Positions 33,286-42,460 are shown, counted from the stretch's first letter. The stretch: 58,160 nt of DNA from Amycolatopsis acididurans (GCF_012328925.1 NZ_JAAXLS010000041.1:1-58160); one strand, 5' to 3'. Translations and numbers: made by a program. The notes: generated from the letters alone by a model not told the origin.

Positions 33286-34448
33286 CGGTTACCTCCCGAC
33301 AGCAGACCGGGCAGATCCTGCGAGGGCGCCGCGGGCACGATCGGCGTGGCGGGATCGAGCACCCCGGACAGAGCCGGCAGGCCCGGCACGGCCGCGGCCG
33401 GCGGCGCCGGCGCCTGTCCCGGTGCCGTGGGCGGCGGGCCCGGCTGGGGGAACAGCGCCAGCAGGCTGTTGATGGTGCCCATGTCCACGTGCACGGTTCC
33501 GTAGAAGCCGGCGTAGTCCCCCTTCACGGCGGCTTCGCCGTTGTTGGGGAAGGGATAGGTGAGCAGGGCGCGCGCCGCGGTGGCCAGCTGGTCGCCGTTC
33601 GTCGCCAGGTTGTCCAGGATCGGCTGCGCCGACTTCAGGTCCGCCACGGTGTCCTGCTCGCTCGCGTCGATCAGCGGCACCACGGTGTGGGACAGCTGCT
33701 GCAGGTGCTGCAGCAACGCGATCAGCTGCGGGCGCTGGTCGTTGAGCACCTTGAGCCCGGCCGGGATCGCGTCGATCGAGGAGCCGAGCACGTCGCGCTG
33801 CCGGTCGAGCGTCCCGGACAGGTGGTTCAGCGCGTCGAGCGCCCGCGTGATGTCGTCGCTGTGGGCGTTGAGCTCGCCGGTCAGCGTGGTGAACTGGCCG
33901 AGCAGCGAGCGGACGTCGCCCTCGTGCCCGCCGAGCGCGTTGTTCAGCTCCCCGTTGATGGTCGCGATCTTCGGCAGGTCACCGCCGTTGAGTACGGCCG
34001 AGAGAGCCCCCAGCACCTGTTCGATGTCGGGGTCGACGCGGGTGCCGGAGTCCGGGATCGTCGCGCCGGCGGGCAGGTCGCCCGACGCCTGCTGCCCGGG
34101 CGCCGGTCCGAGTGCCACGAACTTCTCCCCCAGCAGGCTCGTCGACGAGAGCACGGCGGAGGTGTTGGCGGGCAGGTGCGTGGACTTCTGGATGGCGCAG
34201 ACCACGTGCGCCTTCAGGTCCGGCCCGATCGAGATCGAGGAGACGCTGCCGACGATGACGCTGTTGCTGCGGCAGGTCTCCTTCACCGCCAGGTTGGTCG
34301 CGTCGTCGAGCACGATCGACACCGGGTAGGTGTCCGGCCCGCTCACGCCACCGGGCAGCGGCAGGCTCGCCGCGCCCTGGTAGTCGCAGCCGGACAGAGC
34401 GAGCGTGGTCACCGCGAGGCACCCGGCCAGCTGCATCGGCCGCTTCAC
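33282..34448 (-). CDS. mceE: MceE lipoprotein, locus 2
   Basis: A 388-residue protein with a lipoprotein signal: LAVTTLALSGC gives a lipobox LSGC with Cys21 as the lipidated residue. The MCE domain follows, with Cys in ETCRSNSVIV and VVCAIQ, then the long helical region and a Pro-rich tail (PQPGPPPTAPGQAPAPPAA). GTG 34448 overlaps the previous stop (GTGA). Lipoprotein anchoring is standard for MceE. It is the only clearly lipidated Mce subunit in the window. Confidence 0.92.
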   Translation of the reverse strand: MKRPMQLAGCLAVTTLALSGCDYQGAASLPLPGGVSGPDTYPVSIVLDDATNLAVKETCRSNSVIVGSVSSISIGPDLKAHVVCAIQKSTHLPANTSAVLSSTSLLGEKFVALGPAPGQQASGDLPAGATIPDSGTRVDPDIEQVLGALSAVLNGGDLPKIATINGELNNALGGHEGDVRSLLGQFTTLTGELNAHSDDITRALDALNHLSGTLDRQRDVLGSSIDAIPAGLKVLNDQRPQLIALLQHLQQLSHTVVPLIDASEQDTVADLKSAQPILDNLATNGDQLATAARALLTYPFPNNGEAAVKGDYAGFYGTVHVDMGTINSLLALFPQPGPPPTAPGQAPAPPAAAVPGLPALSGVLDPATPIVPAAPSQDLPGLLSGGNR

Positions 34449-35671
34449 GAGCCCGCTCCCAGCATCAGGCCGGGCAGCGACCGGGCCGGCGCAGCGACCG
34501 TCAGCCCGCCGCCGCCCGCGCCGTCGGGCTGCGGGTTGAGGAACTTGTCGAGCACTGTGCCGAGCTGACCGCCGGACTGCCGCAGCGCGGTGCACAGCGA
34601 CGAGAGTTGCTGTTGCTGGGCCGGGGGAAGCGCGCCGCACACCGCGGTCATCGTGAACCCGAGCTGAGTCGCGATGTCGTCGAAGGTGTTGCTGCGCGAC
34701 ATGACCGCCGTCGTCTTCGCCTGGTCCACCATGTTGCCGGGATGCGTGGGATCGAAGTTCTCGTACGCCCCGGAGTCGGCCAGGTTGGTGACCCCGAGCG
34801 GGCTGAGGTCCATCAGCTCGGCGAGGTCGCGCTGGTGGCTCGCGAGTGTGCCGGTGATCTTGCCGAGGTCGGCGATGTCGGCGGTCAGCGGGCCGCGGTT
34901 GTCACCCACGAACTTCGAGACCTGATCCAGCGCGGTGGTCAGCTCCGTGTTGGCGTCGTGGATGTCGGTGCGCTGCCCGTTCAACTCGCCCGACACCGTC
35001 GTGAGGTTGCTGATCAACTGCCGCACCTGCGGGTCGTCCGCGGCCAGCGTTCCAGTGATCTTGCCGAAGTCGGTGACCGTCCCCGCGATGTCGCCGCTGC
35101 TGTTGTTGAGCGCGCCGACCGCCTGGGACAGGCCCTCGATCGCGTCGTGGAACGCCGCGCCGTTGCCGTCGAGATTGGCCGCGCTGGCGGTGATGAGCCG
35201 GGACAGCGCGCCGTCGGCGTTGGCACCGTTGGGGCCCAGCGCCGTCGCCATCTTGTCGAGCCCACGGTAGGCGTCGTCGAGCTCCAGCGGCACGGCCGTG
35301 CGGTCCGTACCGAGGGCCGCGTCGTCGGCCAGAGTCGGGCCCGAGTGGTACGCCGGGCTCAGCTGCACGAACCGATCGCCCACAATGGACGGTGGCACGA
35401 TCGACGCGCGCACGTCGGCGGGGAGCTTGTACTTCGGGTCGTAGCTGATGCCGACCCGCACATGGGTGCCCTGCGTGGTCACGGACGTGACCTTGCCGAC
35501 CGCGACGCCCAGGATCTCGACGTTGGCCCCCGGGTAGAGGCTGACCGTGCTCGTGAAGTCGGCGGTCAGCTGCTTCTGCGGCGCACCGCCGTCGAGCGCG
35601 ACCACGAGCCCGGCGACGAGCAGCGCCAGCACCACGACGCCGGCGCCGATCCGGACGAGCCTGCCCTTCAC
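34445..35671 (-). CDS. mceD: MceD-position MCE protein, locus 2
   Basis: A 408-residue protein with a membrane anchor (IGAGVVVLALLVAGLVVAL), an MCE domain (SLYPGANVEILGVAVGKVT, IVGDRFVQLSPAYHSGP) and a helical region with repeated TDFGKITGTLA/ADLGKITGTLA segments (about 195-300). It ends with LPGLMLGAGS. GTG 35671 overlaps the upstream stop by four bases, and its own stop overlaps mceE. The open frame upstream of 35671 is only a shadow of mceC. Confidence 0.88.
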   Translation of the reverse strand: MKGRLVRIGAGVVVLALLVAGLVVALDGGAPQKQLTADFTSTVSLYPGANVEILGVAVGKVTSVTTQGTHVRVGISYDPKYKLPADVRASIVPPSIVGDRFVQLSPAYHSGPTLADDAALGTDRTAVPLELDDAYRGLDKMATALGPNGANADGALSRLITASAANLDGNGAAFHDAIEGLSQAVGALNNSSGDIAGTVTDFGKITGTLAADDPQVRQLISNLTTVSGELNGQRTDIHDANTELTTALDQVSKFVGDNRGPLTADIADLGKITGTLASHQRDLAELMDLSPLGVTNLADSGAYENFDPTHPGNMVDQAKTTAVMSRSNTFDDIATQLGFTMTAVCGALPPAQQQQLSSLCTALRQSGGQLGTVLDKFLNPQPDGAGGGGLTVAAPARSLPGLMLGAGS

Positions 35672-36768
35672 TGTCCGCCTCCCTGCTGCGGGTTGACCGC
35701 GTCGGCGGCCGGGCCCAGCGGCAGGCACGGCCCGCCGGATCCGCCCGCGGATCTGTCGGCCTGTTCGAGGATCGGGTCGAGCAGTGCCGACAGCGATCCG
35801 GGGGCCCCGACGTCGCACGCGGCGACGCTGCGCGGGGCCTTGACCGTCGAGTCGAAGTAGCGGCCGTTGCCGACCACGTTGGTGAAGACCCGGTAGTACG
35901 CGGGCAGCCGCTGCAAGATCTGGTTGATCTGGTCGTCGTCCTTCTGCAGCACCGTTTCCACCTGGTGCAGCTGGTCCAGCGCGGGCCCCAGCGTGGCCTG
36001 GTTGTCGTGCACCAGCCCGCTGAGCTGCTCGGCCAGGTCCCGCGTCCCGGTGAGGACCTCGTGGATGGAGTCCCGGCGGTGGTCGAGCACCTCCAGCACC
36101 TGGTTGGACCCGGCGATCAGCTGGTCGATGTTGCCGTCCTGCGAGGCGATGGTGCCGGCGACGCTGTGTGCCCGCGCGAACAGTTGCTGCAGCTGCGTGT
36201 CGCGGGAGGAGATCGTGTGGGACAGCTTCGACAGACCGTCCAGCGTCGCGCGCGCCTCGGGCGTGCTGGCGTTCAACGCGCTGGACAACGCGTCGAAGGC
36301 CTGCGCGACCCGCTGCGTGTCGATGGCGTTGTTCTGCTCGGTCAGCTGTTGTGTCGCCGGGACGATGTTCAGCGGCACCGAGGTGCGCGCCAGCGGGATC
36401 GTCCCCCCTTCGTCCACCGCACCCGGCCCCGCCGGTTCCAGGGCGAGATAGTGCTCGCCGAGCAGTGTCTTGATCTCGATCGAGGCCTTGGTAGCGGTGC
36501 CGAACGTGGCGTTCTTGACGTGGAAGTCCGCCACGACGTGGTCGCCGTCCAGTTGGACGGCCGAGACCGACCCGACCTTGATGCCCGCGATGCGCACCTC
36601 CTGCCCGGCCGCGAGCCCGGACGCGTCCGCGAACTCCGCGTGGTAGAGCGGTCCGTCGCCGATCAGGGGCAGCCGGTTGGCGTTGAAGGCGACGGCGAGC
36701 GACACCACCAGCAGAGTGATCCCGCCGACGGCCAGCTTGACCGGATCGCGCTCCGTGAACGACTTCAT
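35668..36768 (-). CDS. mceC: MceC-position MCE protein, locus 2
   Basis: A 366-residue protein starting MKSFTERDPVKLAVG with a membrane segment (ITLLVVSLAVAFNANRL). The MCE domain shows ASGLAAGQEVRIAGIKVGSV and LLGEHYLALEPAGPG, then a helical region and a C-terminus with two Cys (AACDVGAP, GGPCLPLG) likely to form a disulfide. ATG 36768 overlaps the mceB stop (ATGA). It is a predicted subunit of the heterohexameric tunnel. Confidence 0.88.
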   Translation of the reverse strand: MKSFTERDPVKLAVGGITLLVVSLAVAFNANRLPLIGDGPLYHAEFADASGLAAGQEVRIAGIKVGSVSAVQLDGDHVVADFHVKNATFGTATKASIEIKTLLGEHYLALEPAGPGAVDEGGTIPLARTSVPLNIVPATQQLTEQNNAIDTQRVAQAFDALSSALNASTPEARATLDGLSKLSHTISSRDTQLQQLFARAHSVAGTIASQDGNIDQLIAGSNQVLEVLDHRRDSIHEVLTGTRDLAEQLSGLVHDNQATLGPALDQLHQVETVLQKDDDQINQILQRLPAYYRVFTNVVGNGRYFDSTVKAPRSVAACDVGAPGSLSALLDPILEQADRSAGGSGGPCLPLGPAADAVNPQQGGGQ

Positions 36769-37835
36769 CGGCCACCTCCCCTTGCCAGTTGCCCGCCGCC
36801 GCACACGGTGTCCTTCTCGTCGGCCTGGACGCCCGCCGGGGTCTTGAGCTCCATCGACTGGCCAAGCAACGAGAACTCCGCGTCCGCGCCGCACAGGTAG
36901 AAGTTGAACCAGCTGCCGTAGTGCCCGATCCGCGTGTAGGTGTTGATGCGTTCGGGGACCACCTGCAGGACCTGATCGAGAGTGTCCTTTGTAGACGCCA
37001 CCTGGCCCGCGAACGACCGCAGCCCGTCGATGTCCCCCCGCAGCGGCGGCCGGATGGCCGACAGCATGCTGCTCGACGAGTTCAGCAGCGAGGCGAGGTC
37101 GGGCAGGCTCGAGCCGAGCGTGTCCTTGTTCTGCGCCAGCCCGGTCATCAGATCGCGGAACTGCGAGATGAGGGCGGTCAGCGAGCCGTCGCGCTGGTCG
37201 ACGGTGGTGAGCACGGCGGTCAGGTTGTCGACCACCTGCCCGATCACGCCGTCCTTCTCGGCGATCGTGTTCGTGAGCTGGGCGGTGTTCGTCATCAGCT
37301 GCTGGATCGTGCCGCCCTCGCCCTGCAGCGTCTGGATGATCTGCATCGACAGGTCGTTCACCTGTTGCGGCTGCAGCGCGGCGAACAGCGGCTGGAACCC
37401 GTTGAACAACTGGGTGAGGCTGAGCGCGGGCTTCGTGTGCTTGAGGTCGAACGTGCCGCCGGAGGGCATCGTGGCGCCGTCACCGGGCCGCTCTTCCAGC
37501 GCGATGTAGCGGCCACCGACGAGGTTCTGGTAGCGCAGCTGCACCTGGGCGCTGGCGTACACCGGAACCGACCGGTCGACGGAGAAGGTCACCTCGGCGA
37601 CCCGGTTTTCGCCGTCGGACACCAGGTCCAGTGACTGCACACTGCCCACCTCGACACCCGCCAAGCGCACCGGGTCACCCGTGTTGAGGCTCGTGGCGTC
37701 CGTGAACCTCGCCTTGAAGGTCGTGCTCGGGCTGTAGGACACGTTGCCGATCATCGTGGCCATGAACCAGACGACCAGCACGGTGACGACCGAGAAGGCA
37801 GCCACCTTGAGCGCGGAGGACGGAAAGCGTTTCAC
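36765..37835 (-). CDS. mceB: MceB-position MCE protein, locus 2
   Basis: A 356-residue protein with an anchor (LKVAAFSVVTVLVVWFMATM), an MCE domain (SLNTGDPVRLAGVEVGSVQ, LVGGRYIALEERPGDG) and a helical region. Near the end it reads HYGSWFNFYLCGADAEF and DTVCGGGQ, the Cys pair and GSWFNFYLC motif typical of MceB. The start is GTG 37835, three bases after the mceA stop. It should sit next to MceA in the hexamer. Confidence 0.9.
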   Translation of the reverse strand: MKRFPSSALKVAAFSVVTVLVVWFMATMIGNVSYSPSTTFKARFTDATSLNTGDPVRLAGVEVGSVQSLDLVSDGENRVAEVTFSVDRSVPVYASAQVQLRYQNLVGGRYIALEERPGDGATMPSGGTFDLKHTKPALSLTQLFNGFQPLFAALQPQQVNDLSMQIIQTLQGEGGTIQQLMTNTAQLTNTIAEKDGVIGQVVDNLTAVLTTVDQRDGSLTALISQFRDLMTGLAQNKDTLGSSLPDLASLLNSSSSMLSAIRPPLRGDIDGLRSFAGQVASTKDTLDQVLQVVPERINTYTRIGHYGSWFNFYLCGADAEFSLLGQSMELKTPAGVQADEKDTVCGGGQLARGGGR

Positions 37836-37838
37836 GAC

Positions 37839-39134
37839 TCAGCTCACCTGCCCGTCCGCCAGCAGCGGTTGCACCAGCATCGAGCCGACGCCGGGCACCT
37901 GGTCCGGGGACACCCCCATGGCCACCGCGGCCACGGAGTTCGCCATGGCCTGCCTGGGATCCGTGTCCGTCCGGGGCGCGGCCGGCTGCGCCGGGGCGGG
38001 GTGTACCTGTGCGTAATACGGAGGTACGTCCTGGACCCCTTGCGCTTGCGGTGGCACGAGCGCGCAGTGCGGCGCCCAGTTCGGCACGAAGAACGGCAGT
38101 CCGGTGTTGCTGGCGTCGCTGGCCGGGTTCCGCGGCAGGTCCCCGGGAGCCTGGTAGGCGTCCCGGTGCGCGACCAGGTCGATGGAGACCCGCAGGTACG
38201 GGCCCTCACCGCCGAGAATCCGGTCGGCGAGCGCGTTGTGCAGGTTCACCGCGGTGATCAGGCACGGGAACTCGCTGGAGTAGGCGGCCAGCACCTCCTG
38301 GATCGGCCGGGCGTTGCCGGACAGGGTGATGAGGTCGTGCGCGTTGGCCGACAGCACCTTGTTGGTCTCGTCGACGGTCGCGATCGTCTGGTCCAAAAAG
38401 GACGCGAACGACTGCTCGTGCGGAACCAGGAGATCGCTGCCGATGGCACGCGAGTTGTCCAGCAGGCGCAGGAAGTCCGGCGCTGCCCGGTTGAACACGT
38501 CGGTGGCGCCGGCGAGCTGGTGCAGGTCGTGCGTGAAGGTCTCCAGGTGCGGGTCGAACCCGGTCAGGTACTGGTGCACCAGCTCCAGGTTCTGCCCCAG
38601 CTCCTCGCCGCGGCCCGACAGCGTCTGCGCGAGCGCGTCCAGTGTCACCGACAGCTGCGCCGGGTTCAGCGTCTTGAGAATCGGCTCCAGGTGCGTGAAC
38701 AGCTGCCCGACCTCGACCGACGTCGTCGACTGCCGGATGTCCGCGCCCGCCGCGATGGGCTGCGAGCTGTGCCGCGGAGGCAGCACGAGGTTGACGAACT
38801 TCGCGCCGAACAGGGTCTTGGGGACGATCTCGGCGTCCACATCGGACGGCACCAGGTGCACCTGCCCGGGGTCGAGCGCGAGGTGCAGCACGGCGTTCGT
38901 GCCGTCGGAGGTGATGTCCCTGACCTCGCCGACGCGGATCCCCTGCAGCTTGACGTCGGCCAGCGGGTTCATCTCCAGCCCGGCGCTCTGCGTGGTCAGC
39001 GTGACCTCCACCGTGTGCTGCCACGGCAGCGTCTTGTCGTAGGCCGAGACGCAGACGGCGCCCAGCAACACCAGAACCGCGAGATAAACCAGTCCCAGCA
39101 ACGGTTTGAGGTGCGTCCGCCAGCCAGTAGCCAT
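37839..39134 (-). CDS. mceA: MceA-position MCE protein, locus 2
   Basis: A 431-residue protein with a membrane anchor (LKPLLGLVYLAVLVLLGAVC), an MCE domain (LEMNPLADVKLQGIRVGEVR, LFGAKFVNLVLPP) and the helical region. It has the MceA-type C-terminal part YSSEFPCLITAVNLHNALAD with GPYLRVSIDLVAHRDAYQAP and a Cys pair (FPCL, APHCAL). ATG 39134 lies seven bases after the second yrbE stop. It is the first and probably largest of the six tunnel subunits by position. Confidence 0.9.
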   Translation of the reverse strand: MATGWRTHLKPLLGLVYLAVLVLLGAVCVSAYDKTLPWQHTVEVTLTTQSAGLEMNPLADVKLQGIRVGEVRDITSDGTNAVLHLALDPGQVHLVPSDVDAEIVPKTLFGAKFVNLVLPPRHSSQPIAAGADIRQSTTSVEVGQLFTHLEPILKTLNPAQLSVTLDALAQTLSGRGEELGQNLELVHQYLTGFDPHLETFTHDLHQLAGATDVFNRAAPDFLRLLDNSRAIGSDLLVPHEQSFASFLDQTIATVDETNKVLSANAHDLITLSGNARPIQEVLAAYSSEFPCLITAVNLHNALADRILGGEGPYLRVSIDLVAHRDAYQAPGDLPRNPASDASNTGLPFFVPNWAPHCALVPPQAQGVQDVPPYYAQVHPAPAQPAAPRTDTDPRQAMANSVAAVAMGVSPDQVPGVGSMLVQPLLADGQVS

Positions 39135-39141
39135 CCCGCAC

Positions 39142-39999
39142 CTATCCCGCGATCCGGACCGTGGTCGTCGAACCCCACAGCGCCAGGCTCAGCAGCAGGT
39201 CGACGATGTTGACCGCCACGATGCCCAGCCGCATCGCGCGGCCGACCGCGACGCCGACCTCGGCGGGCCCGCCCCGCACGCTGAACCCGTAGTAGCAGCA
39301 GATCAGGCTCTGGATGCAGGCGAACACGAACACCTTGATGAACGAGTAGAGCACGTCGATCGGCGGCAGGAACAGGTTGAAGTAGTGGTTGTAGGTGCCG
39401 TTCGTGAGCCCGTAGAAGGACACCGACACCACCTGCGTCGCCACGTAGGTACCCATCAGTGAGATCACGTACAGCGGCACCACCGCCACGGCCGAGGCGA
39501 TGAAGCGGGTGGTGACGAGGAACGGGATGGACGGCACGGCCATCACCTCGAGCGCGTCCACCTCCTCGTTGATGCGCATCGCGCCGAGTCTGGCGGTGAA
39601 ACCCGCGCCCACCGTCGCGATGAGCGCGTTGCTGGCGATCAGCGGGGCGGCCTCGCGGGTGTTGAAGTACGCGGAGAGGAAGCCGACGTAGGAGGTGATC
39701 CCGACCTGCCGCAGGCCCTGGTATCCGACGAGTCCGACGACACCGCCGATCGACACCGACTCGAAGATGATCACACCCAGCGTGCCCGCACCCAGCGCCA
39801 GCGCCCCGCGGCCGAGGCTCACCTCGGCGAGCAGCTTCGTGATCTCCTTGGGATAGCGGCGCACCGACCGCGGGGTCCAGGCGAGGACCTTCCCGAAGAA
39901 CAGCATCTGGTCGCCCAGCGCGGCCAGCGTGTCGTACAGGGCGCGCACGGCGAGCACGGGCTTCCGCCGCAACCTCCCCAGGATTTCCATTGTGGACAC
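39142..39999 (-). CDS. yrbEB: YrbEB permease, locus 2
   Basis: A 285-residue MlaE-family permease with five or six hydrophobic segments and the ATPase-contact block RINEEVDALEVMAVPSIPFL. CCYYGFSVRGGPAEVGVAVG near the end is also family-typical. The GTG start at 39999 directly abuts the TAA stop of yrbEA (zero gap); an internal ATG at 39990 is an alternative. It forms the membrane channel with YrbEA. Confidence 0.92.
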   Translation of the reverse strand: MSTMEILGRLRRKPVLAVRALYDTLAALGDQMLFFGKVLAWTPRSVRRYPKEITKLLAEVSLGRGALALGAGTLGVIIFESVSIGGVVGLVGYQGLRQVGITSYVGFLSAYFNTREAAPLIASNALIATVGAGFTARLGAMRINEEVDALEVMAVPSIPFLVTTRFIASAVAVVPLYVISLMGTYVATQVVSVSFYGLTNGTYNHYFNLFLPPIDVLYSFIKVFVFACIQSLICCYYGFSVRGGPAEVGVAVGRAMRLGIVAVNIVDLLLSLALWGSTTTVRIAG

Positions 40000-40809
40000 T
40001 TAGAGACCCTTCGGCGGCACGATCTGGAAGTACAGCGCGGAGATGACCGTGTTGACGACGAACAGCAGCACGAAGGAGATCACCACCGACTGGTTCACCG
40101 CGTCGCCGACACCCTGCGGGCCGCCCTTGGCGTGCGTTCCCTGGTGCGCCGCGACGACCCCGGTGATCAGCCCGAAGATCAGCGCCTTGAACTCGCCGAC
40201 CCACAGGTCGGGCAGCTGCGCCAGCGCGGTGAACGCCTGCACGTAGGCGCCCGGCGACCCACCCTGCACGAGCACGTTGAAGGTGTAGCCGCCGGCGAGG
40301 CCGACGCCGGTGGCGACGCCGTCGAGCAGCATCGCGACGACGGCCATGGCCAGCACCCGCGGGACCACGAGCCGCTGGATCGGCGAGATTCCCAGCACAG
40401 CCATGGCATCGAGCTCTTCGCGGATGGTCCGCGCGCCGAGGTCGGCGGCCACCGCGCTGCCCGCCGCGCCGGCGACGATCACGACCGTCACGAGTGGAGC
40501 GGCCTGCTGGATGATGCCGAGGACCGCGACCGCGCCCGTGAACGACTCCGCGCCGAGCTGCTGGAAGAGCGAAAAGACCTGGAGCGCCAGCACGGCGCCC
40601 AGCGGGATCGTGATCAGGCAGGCGGGCAGCAGCGAAACCCGGATCACGAACCAGCACTGGTCGAAGAACTCGCGCCATTGGAAGGGACGACGGAACGACA
40701 ACCGCATCGTCTCCGCCGTGAAGCCGACCAGTTGCCCGATCGGCGGCAGCGGCCGCAGCCAGCCGGGGGGTTTCGCGTTTGTGGGCTTCTCGTCCGTCGA
40801 TGTCGTCAT
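40000..40809 (-). CDS. yrbEA: YrbEA permease, locus 2
   Basis: A 269-residue permease, first gene of the locus. The conserved block DLGARTIREELDAMAVLGIS and AAHQGTHAKGGPQGVGDAVN identify the family; the start of the protein is hydrophilic (MTTSTDEKPTNAKPPG). ATG 40809 is chosen (weak GAGG); an in-frame TTG at 40824 is possible. It is divergent from the double TetR gene across 174 bases rich in palindromes, so it is probably repressed there. No ATPase gene accompanies this locus. Confidence 0.92.
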   Translation of the reverse strand: MTTSTDEKPTNAKPPGWLRPLPPIGQLVGFTAETMRLSFRRPFQWREFFDQCWFVIRVSLLPACLITIPLGAVLALQVFSLFQQLGAESFTGAVAVLGIIQQAAPLVTVVIVAGAAGSAVAADLGARTIREELDAMAVLGISPIQRLVVPRVLAMAVVAMLLDGVATGVGLAGGYTFNVLVQGGSPGAYVQAFTALAQLPDLWVGEFKALIFGLITGVVAAHQGTHAKGGPQGVGDAVNQSVVISFVLLFVVNTVISALYFQIVPPKGL

Positions 40810-40829
40810 TGGCCTCGCCGACAAGCCAC

Positions 40830-40950
40830 CAACACTGGCGTGTTGTGAATGGTCAGTACCCTATGGGTTGGAGAGCATGAACTTTTCACTTCCGCTGTGT
40901 CAAGGAAAAACAGTGTCCAAGTGAAAGATCAGTAGCTTGAACAACGTTGT
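40830..40950. promoter_or_regulatory. Candidate operators between yrbEA and the double-TetR gene
   Basis: Three inverted repeats are visible: CAACAC-tggc-GTGTTG (40830-40845), TTTCACTT (40884-40891) facing AAGTGAAA (40919-40926), and the perfect palindrome ACAACGTTGT (40941-40950). They lie in the divergent promoter region, where a TetR-type repressor of its own gene and of yrbEA would bind. Which of the three is used cannot be told by eye. Confidence 0.55.
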
Positions 40951-40983
40951 ACTGGCGCACTGGCCCAGCAAAGGAGCACGACG

Positions 40984-42180
40984 GTGGACGAACCGGCCGT
41001 ACGACCGGCCCGCGGGACCCGGCCACGCAACCGCCGCGCCCTCATCATCGCCGCCGCGGCGGAGAAGTTCGCGACGCGCGGCTATGACCGCGTCAGTGTC
41101 GGTGAGATCGCCGCGACGGTCTCAATAGGACCGTCGGCGCTGTACCGGCACTTCTCCGGCAAACCACAACTGCTCGTCGAAACGATCACGGCCGGGCTCG
41201 ACCCGATCCGCACTGTCGTCAACGAGGTGGACCTGGCGGAGGATACGGGCCGGCGCAGAATCGCTTCACTGTCGCTCGGCGAGCAGCGGCTCGCCGTGCT
41301 CTGGCGCCGCGAAGCGCGCCACCTGTCCCTTGAGGACCGCAAGACGGTCGTGCTCGAGCTGCGGGGCATCGGCCGCGCTCTCACCCAGCGGGTGCGGGAG
41401 GCCCGCCCCGATCTGGGCGAAACCGCCGCCGACCTGATCCGCCGGTGCCTGGTGTCCGTGCTGACGAGCCCGTCGCACCACCGCCTCGACCTGGACAGGC
41501 CGCAGTACGAGGCGGTGCTGGCCGAGTTGGCCGGCATCGTGCTCGACGCACAGGTCCAGCCGGACCTGCCGGCCGCCCCCACGGAGAACCCCGGCCGGGC
41601 GACGCTGATACCGGCGTCCCGGCGCGAGGCGCTTCTGGCAGCGGCGGTCCACCTGTTCGCCACGCGCGGCTACAAGCAGGTCGGGAACGAGGACATCGCC
41701 GCGGCGGTCGGCATCGCGGGCCCGAGTATCTACAACAATTTCAGCAGCAAGAGCGAGATGCTGGTGACGGCCTTCCGGCGCGGCACCGCGGTGTTGTTCA
41801 CGGACCTGTCCCACGCCTACCGCACGGCGACGACGCCGGCGGACGCGCTGCGGCAGCTGATCCGCTCGTACCTCACCGCGATCCTCCACAACCCGGACCT
41901 GGCGGGCCTGCTGATCACCGAGATCGAGCACCTGCCCGACGACGAACGCCACGAAACGCGCCGGGCGCAGTCCGACTACATCAGCGAATGGGTCCACCTG
42001 CTGCGCGGAACGCACCCGGACCTGAGCCCGGCCGTCGCGCGCGTCCGGGTGCACGCGGTGCTGAACATCATCAACGACGCGGGGCGCACCGTGCACGTCC
42101 GCCGGAACCCCGCGATGACGGAAGCGCTGCCGGCGATCTGCGCGGAGGTGCTGGGGGTGGGCCAAGAGGTGGTGGCGTGA
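40984..42180 (+). CDS. TetR-type regulator with two fused DNA-binding domains
   Basis: A 398-residue protein carrying two TetR helix-turn-helix regions. The first is at about 16-64 (AAEKFATRGYDRVSVGEIAA, IGPSALYRHFSGK), the second at about 209-267 (AAVHLFATRGYKQVGNEDIA, AGPSIYNNFSSKSEMLV). Each is followed by a helical ligand-type domain, so this is an in-gene fusion of two TetR units rather than a dimer of one. A GTG start at 40984 follows AAAGGAG. It is divergent from yrbEA and most likely represses Mce locus 2. Inducer unknown; lipid or steroid CoA esters control analogous repressors (KstR). Confidence 0.9.
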   Translation: MDEPAVRPARGTRPRNRRALIIAAAAEKFATRGYDRVSVGEIAATVSIGPSALYRHFSGKPQLLVETITAGLDPIRTVVNEVDLAEDTGRRRIASLSLGEQRLAVLWRREARHLSLEDRKTVVLELRGIGRALTQRVREARPDLGETAADLIRRCLVSVLTSPSHHRLDLDRPQYEAVLAELAGIVLDAQVQPDLPAAPTENPGRATLIPASRREALLAAAVHLFATRGYKQVGNEDIAAAVGIAGPSIYNNFSSKSEMLVTAFRRGTAVLFTDLSHAYRTATTPADALRQLIRSYLTAILHNPDLAGLLITEIEHLPDDERHETRRAQSDYISEWVHLLRGTHPDLSPAVARVRVHAVLNIINDAGRTVHVRRNPAMTEALPAICAEVLGVGQEVVA

Positions 42181-42392
42181 TCGCCATGCCCGGGCGACGG
42201 GATTTGTGACCACGCAAGCGTTTCCGTCCTTGCCCGCGCCGCCGCCCGCTCCGCGCTCGCGTAGGCCCCCGCATCTCCTCGCATGCGTTCTCGACCGTCC
42301 ACATCGGAATCCCAGGCAGCCCGATCCCCCGCCGGACGCGCGTGGCCGACCCCGGCGGCTCGAACATCGGAGCCGGCGTACGCGGCGCTTGC

Positions 42393-42420
42393 AAAGTGAA
42401 CCTGAGTTGTGTTCACTTGT
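42393..42420 (+). promoter_or_regulatory. Inverted repeat upstream of the amine oxidase gene
   Basis: AAGTGAAC (42394-42401) faces GTTCACTT (42411-42418) with nine bases between. The spacer starts CTGAG, so the left part reads GAACCTGAG, resembling half of the operator at 44615-44649. It lies about 45 bases before the ATG at 42461, so it is well placed to be an operator. Confidence 0.5.
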
Positions 42421-42460
42421 GCGGGCGGACAACAGGGGGCGCTGTGGAAGGAGTGCTCTC

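Noticed and set aside
31522..33504. Long plus-strand open frame (about 660 codons)
   Set aside because: It is antisense to mceF and a Mas gene, with Arg-rich low-complexity translation and no domain.
38996..40678. Minus-strand open frame of about 560 codons across the two yrbE genes
   Set aside because: It is a different frame of the yrbE region with Arg/Gly-rich text; both YrbE proteins in the other frames are clearly real.
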